A DNA stretch of 64,000 bases from an uncultured Lachnospiraceae bacterium (GCA_910587715.1 CAJUMV010000008.1:1-64000); one strand, 5' to 3'. Positions 36,101-45,529 are shown, counted from the stretch's first letter. The notes: generated by a model not told the origin, from the sequence alone. Translations and numbers: made by a program.

Positions 36101-37639
36101 TTACGCCCCCTTTCCCGAATTAACGATGATGGACATGATCTTCTCCTGAGACGCTTCTTCCGCGGAAAGCTCCCCGGCAATCCTGCCCTCATTCATAATA
36201 TAAATCCTGTCGCTCATGCCGAGCACCTCAGGCAGCTCGGATGAAATCATCACCACGGACTTGCCTGCTGCTACTAAGTCATTGATGATACAATAAATCT
36301 CGTACTTGGCGCCCACGTCGATACCTCTCGTCGGCTCATCCAGAATCAGTACATCGGGATCCGCAAACATCCACTTCGCAAGCAGTACCTTCTGCTGGTT
36401 GCCGCCGGAAAGATTGCCGACGTTCTGCTCCACGGTCGGGCATTTGGTTTTCAGCTTCCCGCGGTACTCCTCCGCCACCTGATACTCTTTATCCTTGTCA
36501 ATAATCTTATGGGGACTGATACTGTCCAAATTTGCCAGCGTCGTGTTGATCTTAATCGGGTTGGTAAGCACAAGACCATTGCCCTTCCGGTCCTCGGTCA
36601 CGTAGGCAAGCTTGTTTTTAATCGCCTGCTTGACGGTCTTTAGCTGCACCTCTTTGCCGTTCAGATAAAGCTGTCCGCTGATGTTCGTGCCGTAAGACTG
36701 CCCGAAAATACTCATGGCAAGCTCGGTACGCCCCGCACCCATCAGCCCGGAGATGCCTACCACCTCGCCTTTTCTTACTTTAATGGAAACATTGTCGCAC
36801 ACCTTCCTCTCCGGATAGAGCGGATGATGTACCGTCCAGTTCTTCACTTCCATATTTATGTCCCCGATCTTTACGCCGTGGCGCTTCGGGAACCGGTCTG
36901 TCAGCTCTCTGCCGACCATACCCTGAATAATTCTATCCTCTGAAATCTCCGTGGTATGCTTATCCATCGTCTCAATCGTGGAACCGTCGCGGATGACCGT
37001 GATCTTATCCGCCACATAAGCAACCTCGTTCAACTTATGAGATATAATAATCGATGTCATGCCCTCTTTCTTAAACTTTAACATCAGGTCGAGCAATGCC
37101 TGAGAATCTTTCTCATTCAAGGAAGAGGTCGGCTCATCCAGAATCAAGAGCTTTGCATGTTTCGCCAATGCCTTCGCGATTTCCACAAGCTGCTGCTTAC
37201 CGGTACCGATATCCTTAACCAGCACTCTGGAGGACTCCGAAAGCCCCACCATCTTCAAATACTTATCAGCTTCCCCGTAAGTCTCGTTCCAGTCGATCGC
37301 CGCGCTCTTTCCGCGCTCGTTTCCAAGGAACATGTTCTCTCCGATCGTCATATAAGGAATCAGCGCCAGCTCCTGATGGATGATGACGATTCCCTTCTCC
37401 TCGGAGTCCTTAATCTTACCGAACTTACACACTTCACCGTTGTAGACGATGTCGCCCTCATATGTACCGTAGGGATAAATGCCGCTCAACACATTCATCA
37501 GCGTGGATTTGCCCGCGCCGTTCTCACCGACCAGCGCGTGGATTTCGCCTTCCTCCACCTTTAAATTTACGTTGTCGAGCGCCTTGACACCGGGGAACGT
37601 TTTGGTAATATTTTTCATTTCCAGTAAAACTTTAGCCAA
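36101..37639 (-). CDS. sugar ABC transporter ATP-binding protein (XylG/MmsA type)
   Basis: A 512-aa duplicated ATPase of the carbohydrate-uptake-2 class. The first half has Walker A VGENGAGKSTLMNVLSG and the switch region DIGTGKQQLVEIAKAL. The second half has GLMGAGRTELAMSIFG, signature NLSGGNQQKVLLAKW and LILDEPTRGIDVGAK. I choose the TTG at 37639, with GGGAGG 8 nt upstream, which gives the normal family length. The longer frame to 37732 has no site. It follows the sugar-binding lipoprotein across a 205-bp gap full of hairpins, which may lower its expression relative to that lipoprotein. Confidence 0.92.
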   Translation of the reverse strand: MAKVLLEMKNITKTFPGVKALDNVNLKVEEGEIHALVGENGAGKSTLMNVLSGIYPYGTYEGDIVYNGEVCKFGKIKDSEEKGIVIIHQELALIPYMTIGENMFLGNERGKSAAIDWNETYGEADKYLKMVGLSESSRVLVKDIGTGKQQLVEIAKALAKHAKLLILDEPTSSLNEKDSQALLDLMLKFKKEGMTSIIISHKLNEVAYVADKITVIRDGSTIETMDKHTTEISEDRIIQGMVGRELTDRFPKRHGVKIGDINMEVKNWTVHHPLYPERKVCDNVSIKVRKGEVVGISGLMGAGRTELAMSIFGQSYGTNISGQLYLNGKEVQLKTVKQAIKNKLAYVTEDRKGNGLVLTNPIKINTTLANLDSISPHKIIDKDKEYQVAEEYRGKLKTKCPTVEQNVGNLSGGNQQKVLLAKWMFADPDVLILDEPTRGIDVGAKYEIYCIINDLVAAGKSVVMISSELPEVLGMSDRIYIMNEGRIAGELSAEEASQEKIMSIIVNSGKGA

Positions 37640-37699
37640 AGTGTATTCCTCCCAACATAGTTTCTTGTAATCTACCCACTTCTCTACCTCTTTTAAAAT

Positions 37700-37842
37700 C
37701 GGCAGGCGGGAAATCCTGCCTGCCGGTTTCATTTAATTATATCACACTTTTGATATTCGGAGAATGCGCTTTTTGCATTCTCCCATGTGAAGCTTGAAAT
37801 CACTTAGTGAGGTTTTTTCGAACTTAGTGATTTCCTTCACAT
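37700..37842 (-). other. three successive stem-loops between binding protein and ATPase genes
   Basis: Reading the minus strand after the lipoprotein stop: (1) nested arms atgtgaag/cttcacat enclosing gaaatcact/agtgatttc (37785-37842); (2) ggagaatgc with gcattctcc (37759-37783); (3) cggcaggc with gcctgccg (37700-37725), followed by ATTTTAAAA. They probably protect the upstream message or partly terminate, giving excess binding protein over transporter. Confidence 0.7.
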
Positions 37843-37844
37843 TG

Positions 37845-39026
37845 TTACTGTAAATCTGCTTCTGTGTAGTAACCGGAGTCAATCAACAGCTCCTTGTAGT
37901 TGTTCGCATCTGCGAATACGGGCTCGCAAAGGAAAGAAGGAATCACGCCTGTGCCGTTGTCGTAAGTCGTGGTATCATTTACTTCTACTTCTTCGCCACT
38001 TAAAATCTGACCAACCATCTTAACAACCTGAGATGCCAGAGTACGGGTATCCTTGAACACGGACATGGACTGCTTGCCATCCAGCATGTTCTTTACGTTT
38101 GCGATATCACAGTCCTGACCTGTAACAATCGGGTAATCGCCGGTGTAGTTTGCTGCCAGAGCGTTCTGCACACCAAGAGAGGTGGAGTCGTTGGAGCAAA
38201 GGCAGATGTCAAGCTTTGTGCCGTCTGCATAGTTGGAAGAAAGGATGTTCTCCATTCTGGACTGTGCAGTCTCGGTAGCCCACTTAGGCGTACCTACAGT
38301 TGCGAAATCTACCTGACCGGAGGGAATCACAATCTTGCCTGCATCGATGTAAGGCTGTAATGTGTCCATAGCGCCGTTGTAGAAGAAAGGCGCATTGTTG
38401 TCGCCGGGGTCGCCTGCGGTAACTTCCATGTTGAAAGGACCGTCAACGTTGTCCAGATCAAGCGTATCAATGATATACTGTGCCTGCGTTACGCCTACCT
38501 TATAGTTATCGAAGGTAGCATAGTAATTGATCGCGTCGGTATTCATGATGAGACGGTCATAAGCGATAACCGGGATGCCTGCGCTCTTTGCTTTCTCAAG
38601 AACGGTAGAAAGAGAATTTGCCTCGATAGCAGCGATTACCAGTACGGAGCAGCCGCCGTTGATCATGTTCTCAATCTGGGAAACCTGCGTCTCTTCCTGG
38701 TTGGAAGCGTACTGAAGGTCTACCTCGTAGCCTGCTGCCTCAAGCTCTGCCTGCATGTTAGCGCCGTCCTGATTCCATCTCTGCAGATCCTTGGTGGGCA
38801 TGGACACGCCTACCTTATTGCCTGTCGGAGCTGCCGCATCTGCTGCGGGAGCCTCTGCGTCCGCTGCCGGAGCTTCTGCATCTGCCGCAGGAGCCTCTTC
38901 CTCTGCTGCCGGAGCCTCAGCCGCGGGCTCTGTAGCCGCCGGAGCTGCATCGCTGCCGCCACAGCCAACCAGCGCTGCCGCAAGCATGGAAGCTGCAAGT
39001 ACCATACTTAATACTTTTCTTTTCAT
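37845..39026 (-). CDS. sugar-binding lipoprotein of ABC transporter (ChvE/XylF-like)
   Basis: A 393-aa periplasmic-binding-protein-1 fold lipoprotein. The signal peptide ends at the lipobox ALVGC (Cys about 22). A roughly 45-residue Ala/Pro/Glu linker with repeated EAPAADA units follows, then the two-lobed sugar-binding domain (VGVSMPTKDLQRWNQDG, AYDRLIMNTDAINYYATFDN, EVTAGDPGDNNAPFF, VTGQDCDIANV). It is close to the xylose/multiple-sugar binding group. GGGAGG lies upstream. A TATATT -10 is visible upstream without a good -35, as expected for a promoter needing the YesN-type activator. Confidence 0.92.
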   Translation of the reverse strand: MKRKVLSMVLAASMLAAALVGCGGSDAAPAATEPAAEAPAAEEEAPAADAEAPAADAEAPAADAAAPTGNKVGVSMPTKDLQRWNQDGANMQAELEAAGYEVDLQYASNQEETQVSQIENMINGGCSVLVIAAIEANSLSTVLEKAKSAGIPVIAYDRLIMNTDAINYYATFDNYKVGVTQAQYIIDTLDLDNVDGPFNMEVTAGDPGDNNAPFFYNGAMDTLQPYIDAGKIVIPSGQVDFATVGTPKWATETAQSRMENILSSNYADGTKLDICLCSNDSTSLGVQNALAANYTGDYPIVTGQDCDIANVKNMLDGKQSMSVFKDTRTLASQVVKMVGQILSGEEVEVNDTTTYDNGTGVIPSFLCEPVFADANNYKELLIDSGYYTEADLQ

Positions 39027-39260
39027 GTTTTCGTTTTCCTCCCTTTTCTAAATGATAATTTTTTGCGAAATCTTTTCGCACTTCCAATATACCACAAAGA
39101 AAACAGGAATAATTTATGACTTTCTGTACATTTTCACCATATAAAAATTTTATGCAGGAATTGCACTAGCACTTTCTTGCTTCTTTTCTATCTTCGCCGC
39201 AAAAAAGTGCTATCGTATTGTCCCATTCAGTCAATATTATGGCTCCGTAAAAACCGCACG
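39027..39260 (-). promoter_or_regulatory. regulatory gap upstream of the transport lipoprotein
   Basis: A 234-bp gene-free gap. On the minus strand a TATATT box lies near 39095, with no TTGACA-like hexamer at the right distance. Distant arms agcactttt and aaagtgct lie near 39163-39215 and could end the upstream lipoprotein message. An activator site for the AraC-type regulator is expected here but I cannot define it from one sequence. Confidence 0.35.
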
Positions 39261-40316
39261 TCAGTCCGGCATTTGTTCGGGTGCATTCAGGTATACGTCC
39301 TCCTTCAGATGAAAGCCGCTGCCGATAATGACCTCGTCGATGTTGTCGCGGTTCACGCTGATTGGCTCCAGTCCGATATAGGGCACCTTATAGGAGCCGC
39401 TTTCGCTCAGGCTCACATCCTCCCCTGTAATCTTCCCGCCTTTGGCAAGCCTCACCGCTTCTTCCGCCGCCCGGGTCGCCAGACGCTCCACCGGCTTGTA
39501 GACCGTCATCACCTGCGTACCCTCGACAATCCGCTGACATGCCGCCAGATCCGCATCCTGCCCTACCACCAGCATATTGCCCGCCTGCCTTGTCTCCGCC
39601 AGCGCGCGCACCGCCTGCGTCGCCAGATCGTCATTGCCGCACATAATAGCGTCCGCCTGCGACACCTTCAACGGATTGTTGTATATATAGGTCGCCGCTT
39701 CCTCCGCCCGCCAGTTGTCCGCGTGGATGGAGTCCAGAATGGAGACCCCGTGTTTTGCCATCACTCTCTTAAATCCGCTCTCCACAAGGGGCACGTTGTT
39801 GTCCGTGGGAGAACCGCCGATCATAATTACATTTCCCCCGGTAAGCCCTTCCGCAATAAGCGCCCGCGCCATCATGTCGCCTACCATCTCATTGTCGAAG
39901 GAAATATAAAGATCCACGTCCGCGTCATCAATCAGCCTGTCGTAAGAGACCACTTTAATCCCCGCCTCCTTCGCCTTTCCCACCGATTCCCGCAAAGAAA
40001 CCGGGTCAATGGCAACAATGACAATCACGTCCATTCCCTTCTTTATAAAATAGTCAATCTGCCTTTTCTGCTCCTCCACCACGCCGTTTGCGTTCTGCAC
40101 GTTGACCTCCGCCCCCAGCTCCTTGGCAACGGAGACAAATACATCCCTGTCCCTCTGCCACCTCTCGATAACAAAGGAATCAAAGCTTAAGCCGATCTGG
40201 ATTTTATTTTCCTCCCCGTCGTCGCTCTCCCTGCCGTTTTCGGTTTTCCCGCAGCCGCAGACAACAAGCAGCAACAGAAACGCTGCGGCAAGACACGCCA
40301 CTTGTTTTTTTCTCAT
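39261..40316 (-). CDS. second sugar-binding lipoprotein (XylF-like)
   Basis: A 351-aa lipoprotein with lipobox VVCGC and no long linker. The sugar-binding domain resembles XylF: IGLSFDSFVIERWQRDRDVF, VSYDRLIDDADVDLYISFDN, IGGSPTDNNVPLV, MCGNDDLATQAVRAL and VVGQDADLAACQRI. The start is the ATG at 40316 (MRKKQVACL). It is directly downstream of the AraC-type regulator gene and upstream of the transporter operon. Having two different binding proteins for one transporter suggests two related sugars, or one protein dedicated to sensing. Confidence 0.9.
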   Translation of the reverse strand: MRKKQVACLAAAFLLLLVVCGCGKTENGRESDDGEENKIQIGLSFDSFVIERWQRDRDVFVSVAKELGAEVNVQNANGVVEEQKRQIDYFIKKGMDVIVIVAIDPVSLRESVGKAKEAGIKVVSYDRLIDDADVDLYISFDNEMVGDMMARALIAEGLTGGNVIMIGGSPTDNNVPLVESGFKRVMAKHGVSILDSIHADNWRAEEAATYIYNNPLKVSQADAIMCGNDDLATQAVRALAETRQAGNMLVVGQDADLAACQRIVEGTQVMTVYKPVERLATRAAEEAVRLAKGGKITGEDVSLSESGSYKVPYIGLEPISVNRDNIDEVIIGSGFHLKEDVYLNAPEQMPD

Positions 40317-40360
40317 ATACGAATCTCCCAACCTTTTTTGCAGAAGTTCTCTTCACGCTG

Positions 40361-41959
40361 TCAAAGCTGCTTATATTCAGTCGGCGTCACGCCTACATTT
40401 TTCTTAAAGGACCGGCTGAAATAATTGGGGTCCGCATACCCCACCATGGCACAGATTTCCTTCATGGAATACTCCGTGGTCGTAAGCAGCTCCTTCGCCT
40501 TGTCCATGCGGATCTTGGTCAGGTACTCCACAAATCCCTCGCCCACATCTTCCTTAAAAATTTTACTGAAATAATAAGGACTGATATTGACCGTCTGTGA
40601 CACCTCGTCCAGCGAAATATCCCTGCTGTAATTATTCTGCATATATTCCTTCGCCGTCTCCACGGCTCCCATGGACTTCTCGGACGCTTTTGTACTCACA
40701 TTGCGGCACGCCTCTCTGATTTTATCCACAAACCATTTTTTTATAATCGTCAAATCATTCATTTCCATAACTGACGGCAGATAGTCCGCCCGGTCGCGGA
40801 ACTCATAGGTCATGCCGCCGGAATTATAGGCAATATACTCCGCGTAGAGCACAAACTCCAAAACCTTCAGGCGGATGTTCATCAGATAATCGCCATGCAG
40901 CTTGGCAATCAGGTCAAAATACGATTCCGCCGTGGCAGCGGCATGGTCCGCATCCCCGTTCTTTACTTCCGCAAAGAGCTTCTTTTCCAAATCCACCGGA
41001 TACGTTTCCTCATGGGCGCAGCCAATCGGCAAATCGTCCACATGCGCCACACTGCCATTTGTCATAATCAGGGCGTTCGTCGCTTCTTTATAAGCCTCCC
41101 TCGCTTCCTCGAAGGGCACAATGCCACTGATTCCAATGCGGAAGCTGATCTGCGTCCGCTTTTTCAGCTCGCGGACAAGCTCCCTTGATTTCTCAATCAG
41201 GGATATCCGCTCCTCATAAGACATCTGTGTTTCGTCGCAGGGCACCAGCCCCGGCAGCTTATTCGCCATGGACATGCCGAGAATCATCCCCGGATACGCT
41301 TCCTTCAGATATTCCCGCAGCAAATCGCCGTACTGCTGCATTTTCACGCTGCTGCCAACCGCGTTGGTCATATGGTTTCCCTCCTGCGTCTCCCCGCAGA
41401 CCACCGCCAGCATATAGGCATAGTTCTGATGGATGCCCAAAAGCTGTTTATAATTTTCGATATCCTCCGTAAAATGCTCCTGAAAAAGCAGGTTGTAGAG
41501 CAGACCGCTCTCTATAATGGGCATCACGGTTTCCAGCTTTTCGCGAATCATCAAATCGTTGCTCCGCTTGTTCCGCTCCCTGTCAATCTGCTCCATCGCT
41601 TTTCTAAGCGCCGCGATAATACGGGTCTTTTCCATGGGCTTCGTAATGTACTCCAGGACGCCTAATTTAATCGCCTCTTTCGCGTAATCAAACTTGTCGT
41701 AAGCACTCATGACGATAAAGATCACGTTTGCGTTCGTCTCCCGAATTTCCCGCATCGCTTCGATACCGTTGATGCCGGGCATCTGGATATCCATAATGGC
41801 GATATCCGGACGGAAATTTTCTGCCAGCTCAATCACGCTTCTGCCGGTCTTTGCAAACTCGATCGTGCACAGCTCGCCAAATTCCTTTTCTATGATAAAT
41901 TTCAGGGAATCAATCACAATCCCCTCATCGTCCGCCAGCATAATCTTGTAATGGCTCAT
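40361..41959 (-). CDS. YesN-type response regulator with AraC DNA-binding domain
   Basis: A 532-aa regulator. The receiver domain at 1-120 has LADDEG and the phospho-acceptor AIMDIQMPG (Asp about 57). A long middle region follows, and a C-terminal AraC/XylS double helix-turn-helix covers about 435-530 (SRDISLDEVSQTVNISPYYFSKIF ... AMVGYADPNYFSRSFKKNVGVTPTEYK). Its ATG overlaps the kinase stop (ATGA), so the two are coupled. It is expected to activate the sugar transport genes downstream when phosphorylated by the kinase. Confidence 0.93.
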   Translation of the reverse strand: MSHYKIMLADDEGIVIDSLKFIIEKEFGELCTIEFAKTGRSVIELAENFRPDIAIMDIQMPGINGIEAMREIRETNANVIFIVMSAYDKFDYAKEAIKLGVLEYITKPMEKTRIIAALRKAMEQIDRERNKRSNDLMIREKLETVMPIIESGLLYNLLFQEHFTEDIENYKQLLGIHQNYAYMLAVVCGETQEGNHMTNAVGSSVKMQQYGDLLREYLKEAYPGMILGMSMANKLPGLVPCDETQMSYEERISLIEKSRELVRELKKRTQISFRIGISGIVPFEEAREAYKEATNALIMTNGSVAHVDDLPIGCAHEETYPVDLEKKLFAEVKNGDADHAAATAESYFDLIAKLHGDYLMNIRLKVLEFVLYAEYIAYNSGGMTYEFRDRADYLPSVMEMNDLTIIKKWFVDKIREACRNVSTKASEKSMGAVETAKEYMQNNYSRDISLDEVSQTVNISPYYFSKIFKEDVGEGFVEYLTKIRMDKAKELLTTTEYSMKEICAMVGYADPNYFSRSFKKNVGVTPTEYKQL

Positions 41960-43419
41960 AGATAAATGCACACCTCCGTTCCCATGCCCTCACCCTCGCT
42001 CTTCACGTTCATTACATTTTCATTGCCCGTAAAGAGCCGCATTCGGGAAATCACATTGTCCATGCCGACGCCGTTTCCGCCCGCCGCCATATCCTCTTCC
42101 CTGTAAGTGCCGCTCATGACCTTATCAATGGTTTCCCTGCTCATGCCGACGCCGTTATCCTTCACGCTGATGCAGACCCGCCCGTCTTTTTCATAGAGGG
42201 ACAGAAGGATGACGCCTTTATCTCCCATCTCGCGTATGCCGTGGTTGACACAGTTTTCCACAATGGGCTGCAGAATCATACCTGGCATCTCCATCTGCAG
42301 GAGGGATTCATCGATATGCTTTTCGTAATGAATATCCCCGGCGAACCGCACGTTCAGGATGTAGATGTAGGAATCCACCATCTCCACCTCTTCCGCCACG
42401 GTCACCGTCTCCTCGCTTTTCTTCATATTATATCGGTAAAACTGCGCTACCTTCTGGATGTAATCGTAAGTCCTGTCCGCCCCTTCCATCATGGCAAGCT
42501 GCGCGCCCGCATTTAACGTATTGAACAGAAAGTGCGGATTGATCTGCGCCTGCAGGTACTTGAGTCTCGCGTCCTTCAGATGGCCTTCCATCAGCAGTTC
42601 CCGCTCTTTCAGCGCGCGCTCCGCCTCCATGCTCTCCCTGATGCGCTCGATATATCTGCCGATGCTAACCACCATGGAATTGAATGCGCCTGTCACCACG
42701 CCCACCTCATCCTGCGACTCCACCGGTAGAAGCTCGATCTCAAAATTACCCTTCGCCACCTCGTCCGCCTGTCCTGCCAGCCTCCGCAGCGGTCTGATGA
42801 GCGCGCCCACAAAGCTGATGATAATACAGACGTTGCTGAACATCACCAGCACAATGGCGATAACGGACACCGCCTCAAAAAACCGGAAACGCTGCTGCAA
42901 TTCGCTGTACCGCTCGGAATTGCTGCGAAACTGCTCCATATTCAGATTGGAAATATAGGTACCGATATAGCCGTACATTCTCGTGGCATTCTCATAATGC
43001 GCACGGTACTTTTCCACATTCCGCCCGCGCTTTGCTTCAATGGTCTGCGCCACCTCTTCCAGATAGCGCTCTGTCATATGCCGGATGTTCCGCTCCATGC
43101 GGTCAAAAGACTGCCTTGTAACCTCCTCGTTCAGTTCCGCCGCCATATTCCTGCAAAGCGCCTCACTTCGGTAATAGTTTTCCAGCGAATCGCTGGTTTT
43201 CACGTTCAGATAATCCGTCATGCTGCTCTGCAAGGCGTTTACCGCGTCGGAAAACTGGTTCAGATGGCGGTTGTCCTGATAAACCGTATCGAGTCTTCCG
43301 GACATGCTGTTGATGCCGATAATCAGAAAAATATTCACCATCACAACGAGAATGTTCGTTACGATATAGATACTGCTGATTTTAAACTGCAAAGAGAAAT
43401 GTCGAAATTTACTCATCAT
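41956..43419 (-). CDS. LytS/YesM-type sensor histidine kinase
   Basis: A 487-aa membrane kinase with transmembrane helices at about 14-37 and 180-206, a helical external domain between them, a HAMP linker (LIRPLRRLAGQADEVAKGNFEI), a coiled coil, the His_kinase block YLQAQINPHFLFNTLNAGAQL (His about 296) and an ATPase domain with PIVENCVNHGI and DNGVGM. The start overlaps the end of the sensor-binding-protein gene by 11 nt (AAAATGATGAGTAA). The external helical domain probably contacts the membrane-anchored sugar-binding sensor. Confidence 0.93.
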   Translation of the reverse strand: MMSKFRHFSLQFKISSIYIVTNILVVMVNIFLIIGINSMSGRLDTVYQDNRHLNQFSDAVNALQSSMTDYLNVKTSDSLENYYRSEALCRNMAAELNEEVTRQSFDRMERNIRHMTERYLEEVAQTIEAKRGRNVEKYRAHYENATRMYGYIGTYISNLNMEQFRSNSERYSELQQRFRFFEAVSVIAIVLVMFSNVCIIISFVGALIRPLRRLAGQADEVAKGNFEIELLPVESQDEVGVVTGAFNSMVVSIGRYIERIRESMEAERALKERELLMEGHLKDARLKYLQAQINPHFLFNTLNAGAQLAMMEGADRTYDYIQKVAQFYRYNMKKSEETVTVAEEVEMVDSYIYILNVRFAGDIHYEKHIDESLLQMEMPGMILQPIVENCVNHGIREMGDKGVILLSLYEKDGRVCISVKDNGVGMSRETIDKVMSGTYREEDMAAGGNGVGMDNVISRMRLFTGNENVMNVKSEGEGMGTEVCIYL

Positions 43420-44497
43420 TTTCCGACTCCTCTCCCCGCAGGTACTCTTCCACATTATCTCTGGTAATCAGGTTGATATCCGCCGTAAAATACTGGCTGG
43501 TATAACCAAGATCATGGTACTCCTGCAAAGCGTCAATACAGAAAGCCCCCATCTGCGCGGTGTCAATATTTACGGTGGCATAAATGACATTTCTGTCAAT
43601 CGCATTGAGAATCGTGTCGGAAACATAATGCCCCAGAATGCTGACCGTTCCCACCTTATTATAGTCCACCACCGCCTGATATGCACAGGTAGTATTCAGC
43701 TCATTCAGGCAAATCAGGATGTCCGGAATGTCCTCGCCCATAAAAAGATCGCGGACTGACTCCTCCACCGAAAAGGCATTGGTATCATCCACCGACTGCT
43801 GGGAAAGCTCCACCGCCGTATCTCCCCGCTCCTGCTCGATCGTCTCCTGTATGCCGGAATAGAGGATATTCTGGTCCAGACTGTTGGCAAAAGGATTGAC
43901 CAAAAGAGTCACTTTCGCCGGACGCTCCTGCGTACCGATACGCCTCTCCCGCATAATTTTCAGCGCCTGTCGTCCATATTCCCTGCCAAGATTGTAGCTG
44001 CCCACGCCCACAAAGCTGCAGCGCGCACTCTGGGTATTATCCCCATAAAGCGTCACCACGGGAATGTCCGCCGCGTCCGCCCGGTTAATCCATGCGGTCA
44101 TCTCCTCCGTCTCGCCTGCCGTCACGATAATACCGTCCACCCCGGAGGCGATGGCAATCTCCATCTGCTCCTCCACGCCGTAATCCCGGAAACTGTCTTT
44201 TCCCAGCCAGTCCACATAGACATTTTCCTGCAGCGCCCGCTCATACGCGCCCTGATAAACAGACTGCCAGAAGCCGGACTGATCCTCCTGCATAATCATC
44301 ATGTAATATCTGTCGTAAGTCTCTCCCGCCGTCTCCTCCTGAAAGCTCCCTTTGTAAAACCAGAGGATATAACCCGCCATCAGCACCGTAAACAGAATAC
44401 ATGCCGCCGTCAGAAACAGAGGAAGAAACGTAAACCCCGAAAATTTTCTTTCCGGGGCCTGGTTTTCCTTGTGCTGTTGTTTCTCCTGCTTAATTAT
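43409..44497 (-). CDS. membrane-anchored sugar-binding sensor (XylFII-like)
   Basis: A periplasmic-binding-protein-1 domain protein (YYMMIMQEDQSGFWQSVYQGAYE, GVDGIIVTAG, VTLYGDNTQ, SFVGVGSYNLGREYG, ILGHYVSDTILNAID) held by an N-terminal helix, not a lipobox. The first GTG/ATG in frame (44386/44380) would cut that helix in half. The frame continues upstream to a stop at 44501 and supplies a cytoplasmic stretch KQEKQQHKENQ plus the rest of the helix. AAGGAAGG lies 8 nt before an ATA at 44497, so I place the start there, with ATT at 44494 as alternative. It lies upstream of the kinase and regulator, as in XylFII-LytS-YesN systems. Confidence 0.75.
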   Translation of the reverse strand: MIKQEKQQHKENQAPERKFSGFTFLPLFLTAACILFTVLMAGYILWFYKGSFQEETAGETYDRYYMMIMQEDQSGFWQSVYQGAYERALQENVYVDWLGKDSFRDYGVEEQMEIAIASGVDGIIVTAGETEEMTAWINRADAADIPVVTLYGDNTQSARCSFVGVGSYNLGREYGRQALKIMRERRIGTQERPAKVTLLVNPFANSLDQNILYSGIQETIEQERGDTAVELSQQSVDDTNAFSVEESVRDLFMGEDIPDILICLNELNTTCAYQAVVDYNKVGTVSILGHYVSDTILNAIDRNVIYATVNIDTAQMGAFCIDALQEYHDLGYTSQYFTADINLITRDNVEEYLRGEESENDE

Positions 44498-44514
44498 CTT
44501 CTATGCCTTCCTTT

Positions 44515-45441
44515 TTATTTATAATATGTATCATAATTCACAAGCTCGTCCAACAGCTTCGGAAGCTGCTCGTCCATGGTCTCGTCCGGGAACTGGCATG
44601 TTCCCACCGCCTTATGTCCGCCGCCGCCGTACTTTAACATCAGGCTGCCTACATTCACATGGGAAGTGCGGTTTAAGACGCTGTAGCCCACCGCCGCGGA
44701 ACATCCCTTGCCGCCGCGCCCGTTCACGATCCATGCGGAAATATTCTGCTCCGGGTACATGCTGTAGATCAGAAAACGGTTGCCGGAATAAATCGGGTCA
44801 ACGCCCCGCAGATCGGAAATGATAACGTCCTTCTCCACCCTCGTGTGCGCCTTCACCATCTCCCGGAACTTCTCATCCTGCTCTCTGTAAACGGCAATAC
44901 GCTCCTGCACGTCAGGCAACGCCAGAATTTCCTCCGTATTCATGGTACGGCAGCACTCCATCAGCTTCTCCATCAGCTGATAGTTAGAGATCGTAAAATT
45001 GCGCCATCTGCCGAGCCCCGTGCGGGGATCCATCAGAAAGCCCACAAGAATCCAGCCCTGCGGATTCTGAATTTCGTCGATGGTCAGATTGCCGGAATCC
45101 ACCTTGTCCACCGCCACCATCATATCGTCAAAATGGGAAAAACGCTCCTCGCCGCCGTAATATTCATAAATAATACGCGCGCAGGAAGGTGTGATGCGGC
45201 TCTCCCCTTTATACTTGCCCTTTAATTCATTGCGCTCATGCTCGCTGGAATGATGGTCAAACCAAAGCCCGCAGCCTTCCACGAAAGGTACGTTCGCCAG
45301 CACATCATTCTCCGTAATCTCCACAAGACCGTCCTGCAAATCCTTCGGATGCGCAAACTTCCAGCTGTCAATCAGACCAACTTCCTTTAAAAGTGCGCCA
45401 CATGCCAATCCGTCAAAATCAGATCGTGTCACTAATCTCAT
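44515..45441 (-). CDS. DHH-family phosphoesterase
   Basis: A 308-aa cytoplasmic phosphoesterase with the DHH-superfamily motifs TRSDFDGLACG (motif I), WFDHHSSEHE (DHH motif) and the C-terminal DHHA1 signature KYGGGGHKAVGTC. Members hydrolyse short RNA, polyphosphate or cyclic dinucleotides. It lacks the membrane and GGDEF parts of GdpP, so an exopolyphosphatase or oligoribonuclease-like role is more likely. AAAGGAG precedes the ATG. A 9-bp hairpin at 45466-45484 lies just upstream of that site. Confidence 0.88.
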   Translation of the reverse strand: MRLVTRSDFDGLACGALLKEVGLIDSWKFAHPKDLQDGLVEITENDVLANVPFVEGCGLWFDHHSSEHERNELKGKYKGESRITPSCARIIYEYYGGEERFSHFDDMMVAVDKVDSGNLTIDEIQNPQGWILVGFLMDPRTGLGRWRNFTISNYQLMEKLMECCRTMNTEEILALPDVQERIAVYREQDEKFREMVKAHTRVEKDVIISDLRGVDPIYSGNRFLIYSMYPEQNISAWIVNGRGGKGCSAAVGYSVLNRTSHVNVGSLMLKYGGGGHKAVGTCQFPDETMDEQLPKLLDELVNYDTYYK

Positions 45442-45465
45442 CGCTCTTCTCCTTTTACCCGCCGT

Positions 45466-45484
45466 GTCACAGCTTAGCTGTGAC
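45466..45484. other. 9-bp perfect inverted repeat upstream of the DHH gene
   Basis: The arms gtcacagct and agctgtgac are separated by one base, about 11 nt upstream of the ribosome binding site of the DHH gene. It could be a protein-binding palindrome or an RNA stem affecting initiation. Confidence 0.45.
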
Positions 45485-45529
45485 TCAAATCAGTGCGGAG
45501 AATGCCACATTTTAGAAGCACTTCTCACA

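Noticed and set aside
39177..40190. 337-codon plus-strand frame
   Set aside because: Antisense shadow of the second sugar-binding lipoprotein, with Arg/His-rich composition typical of shadows.
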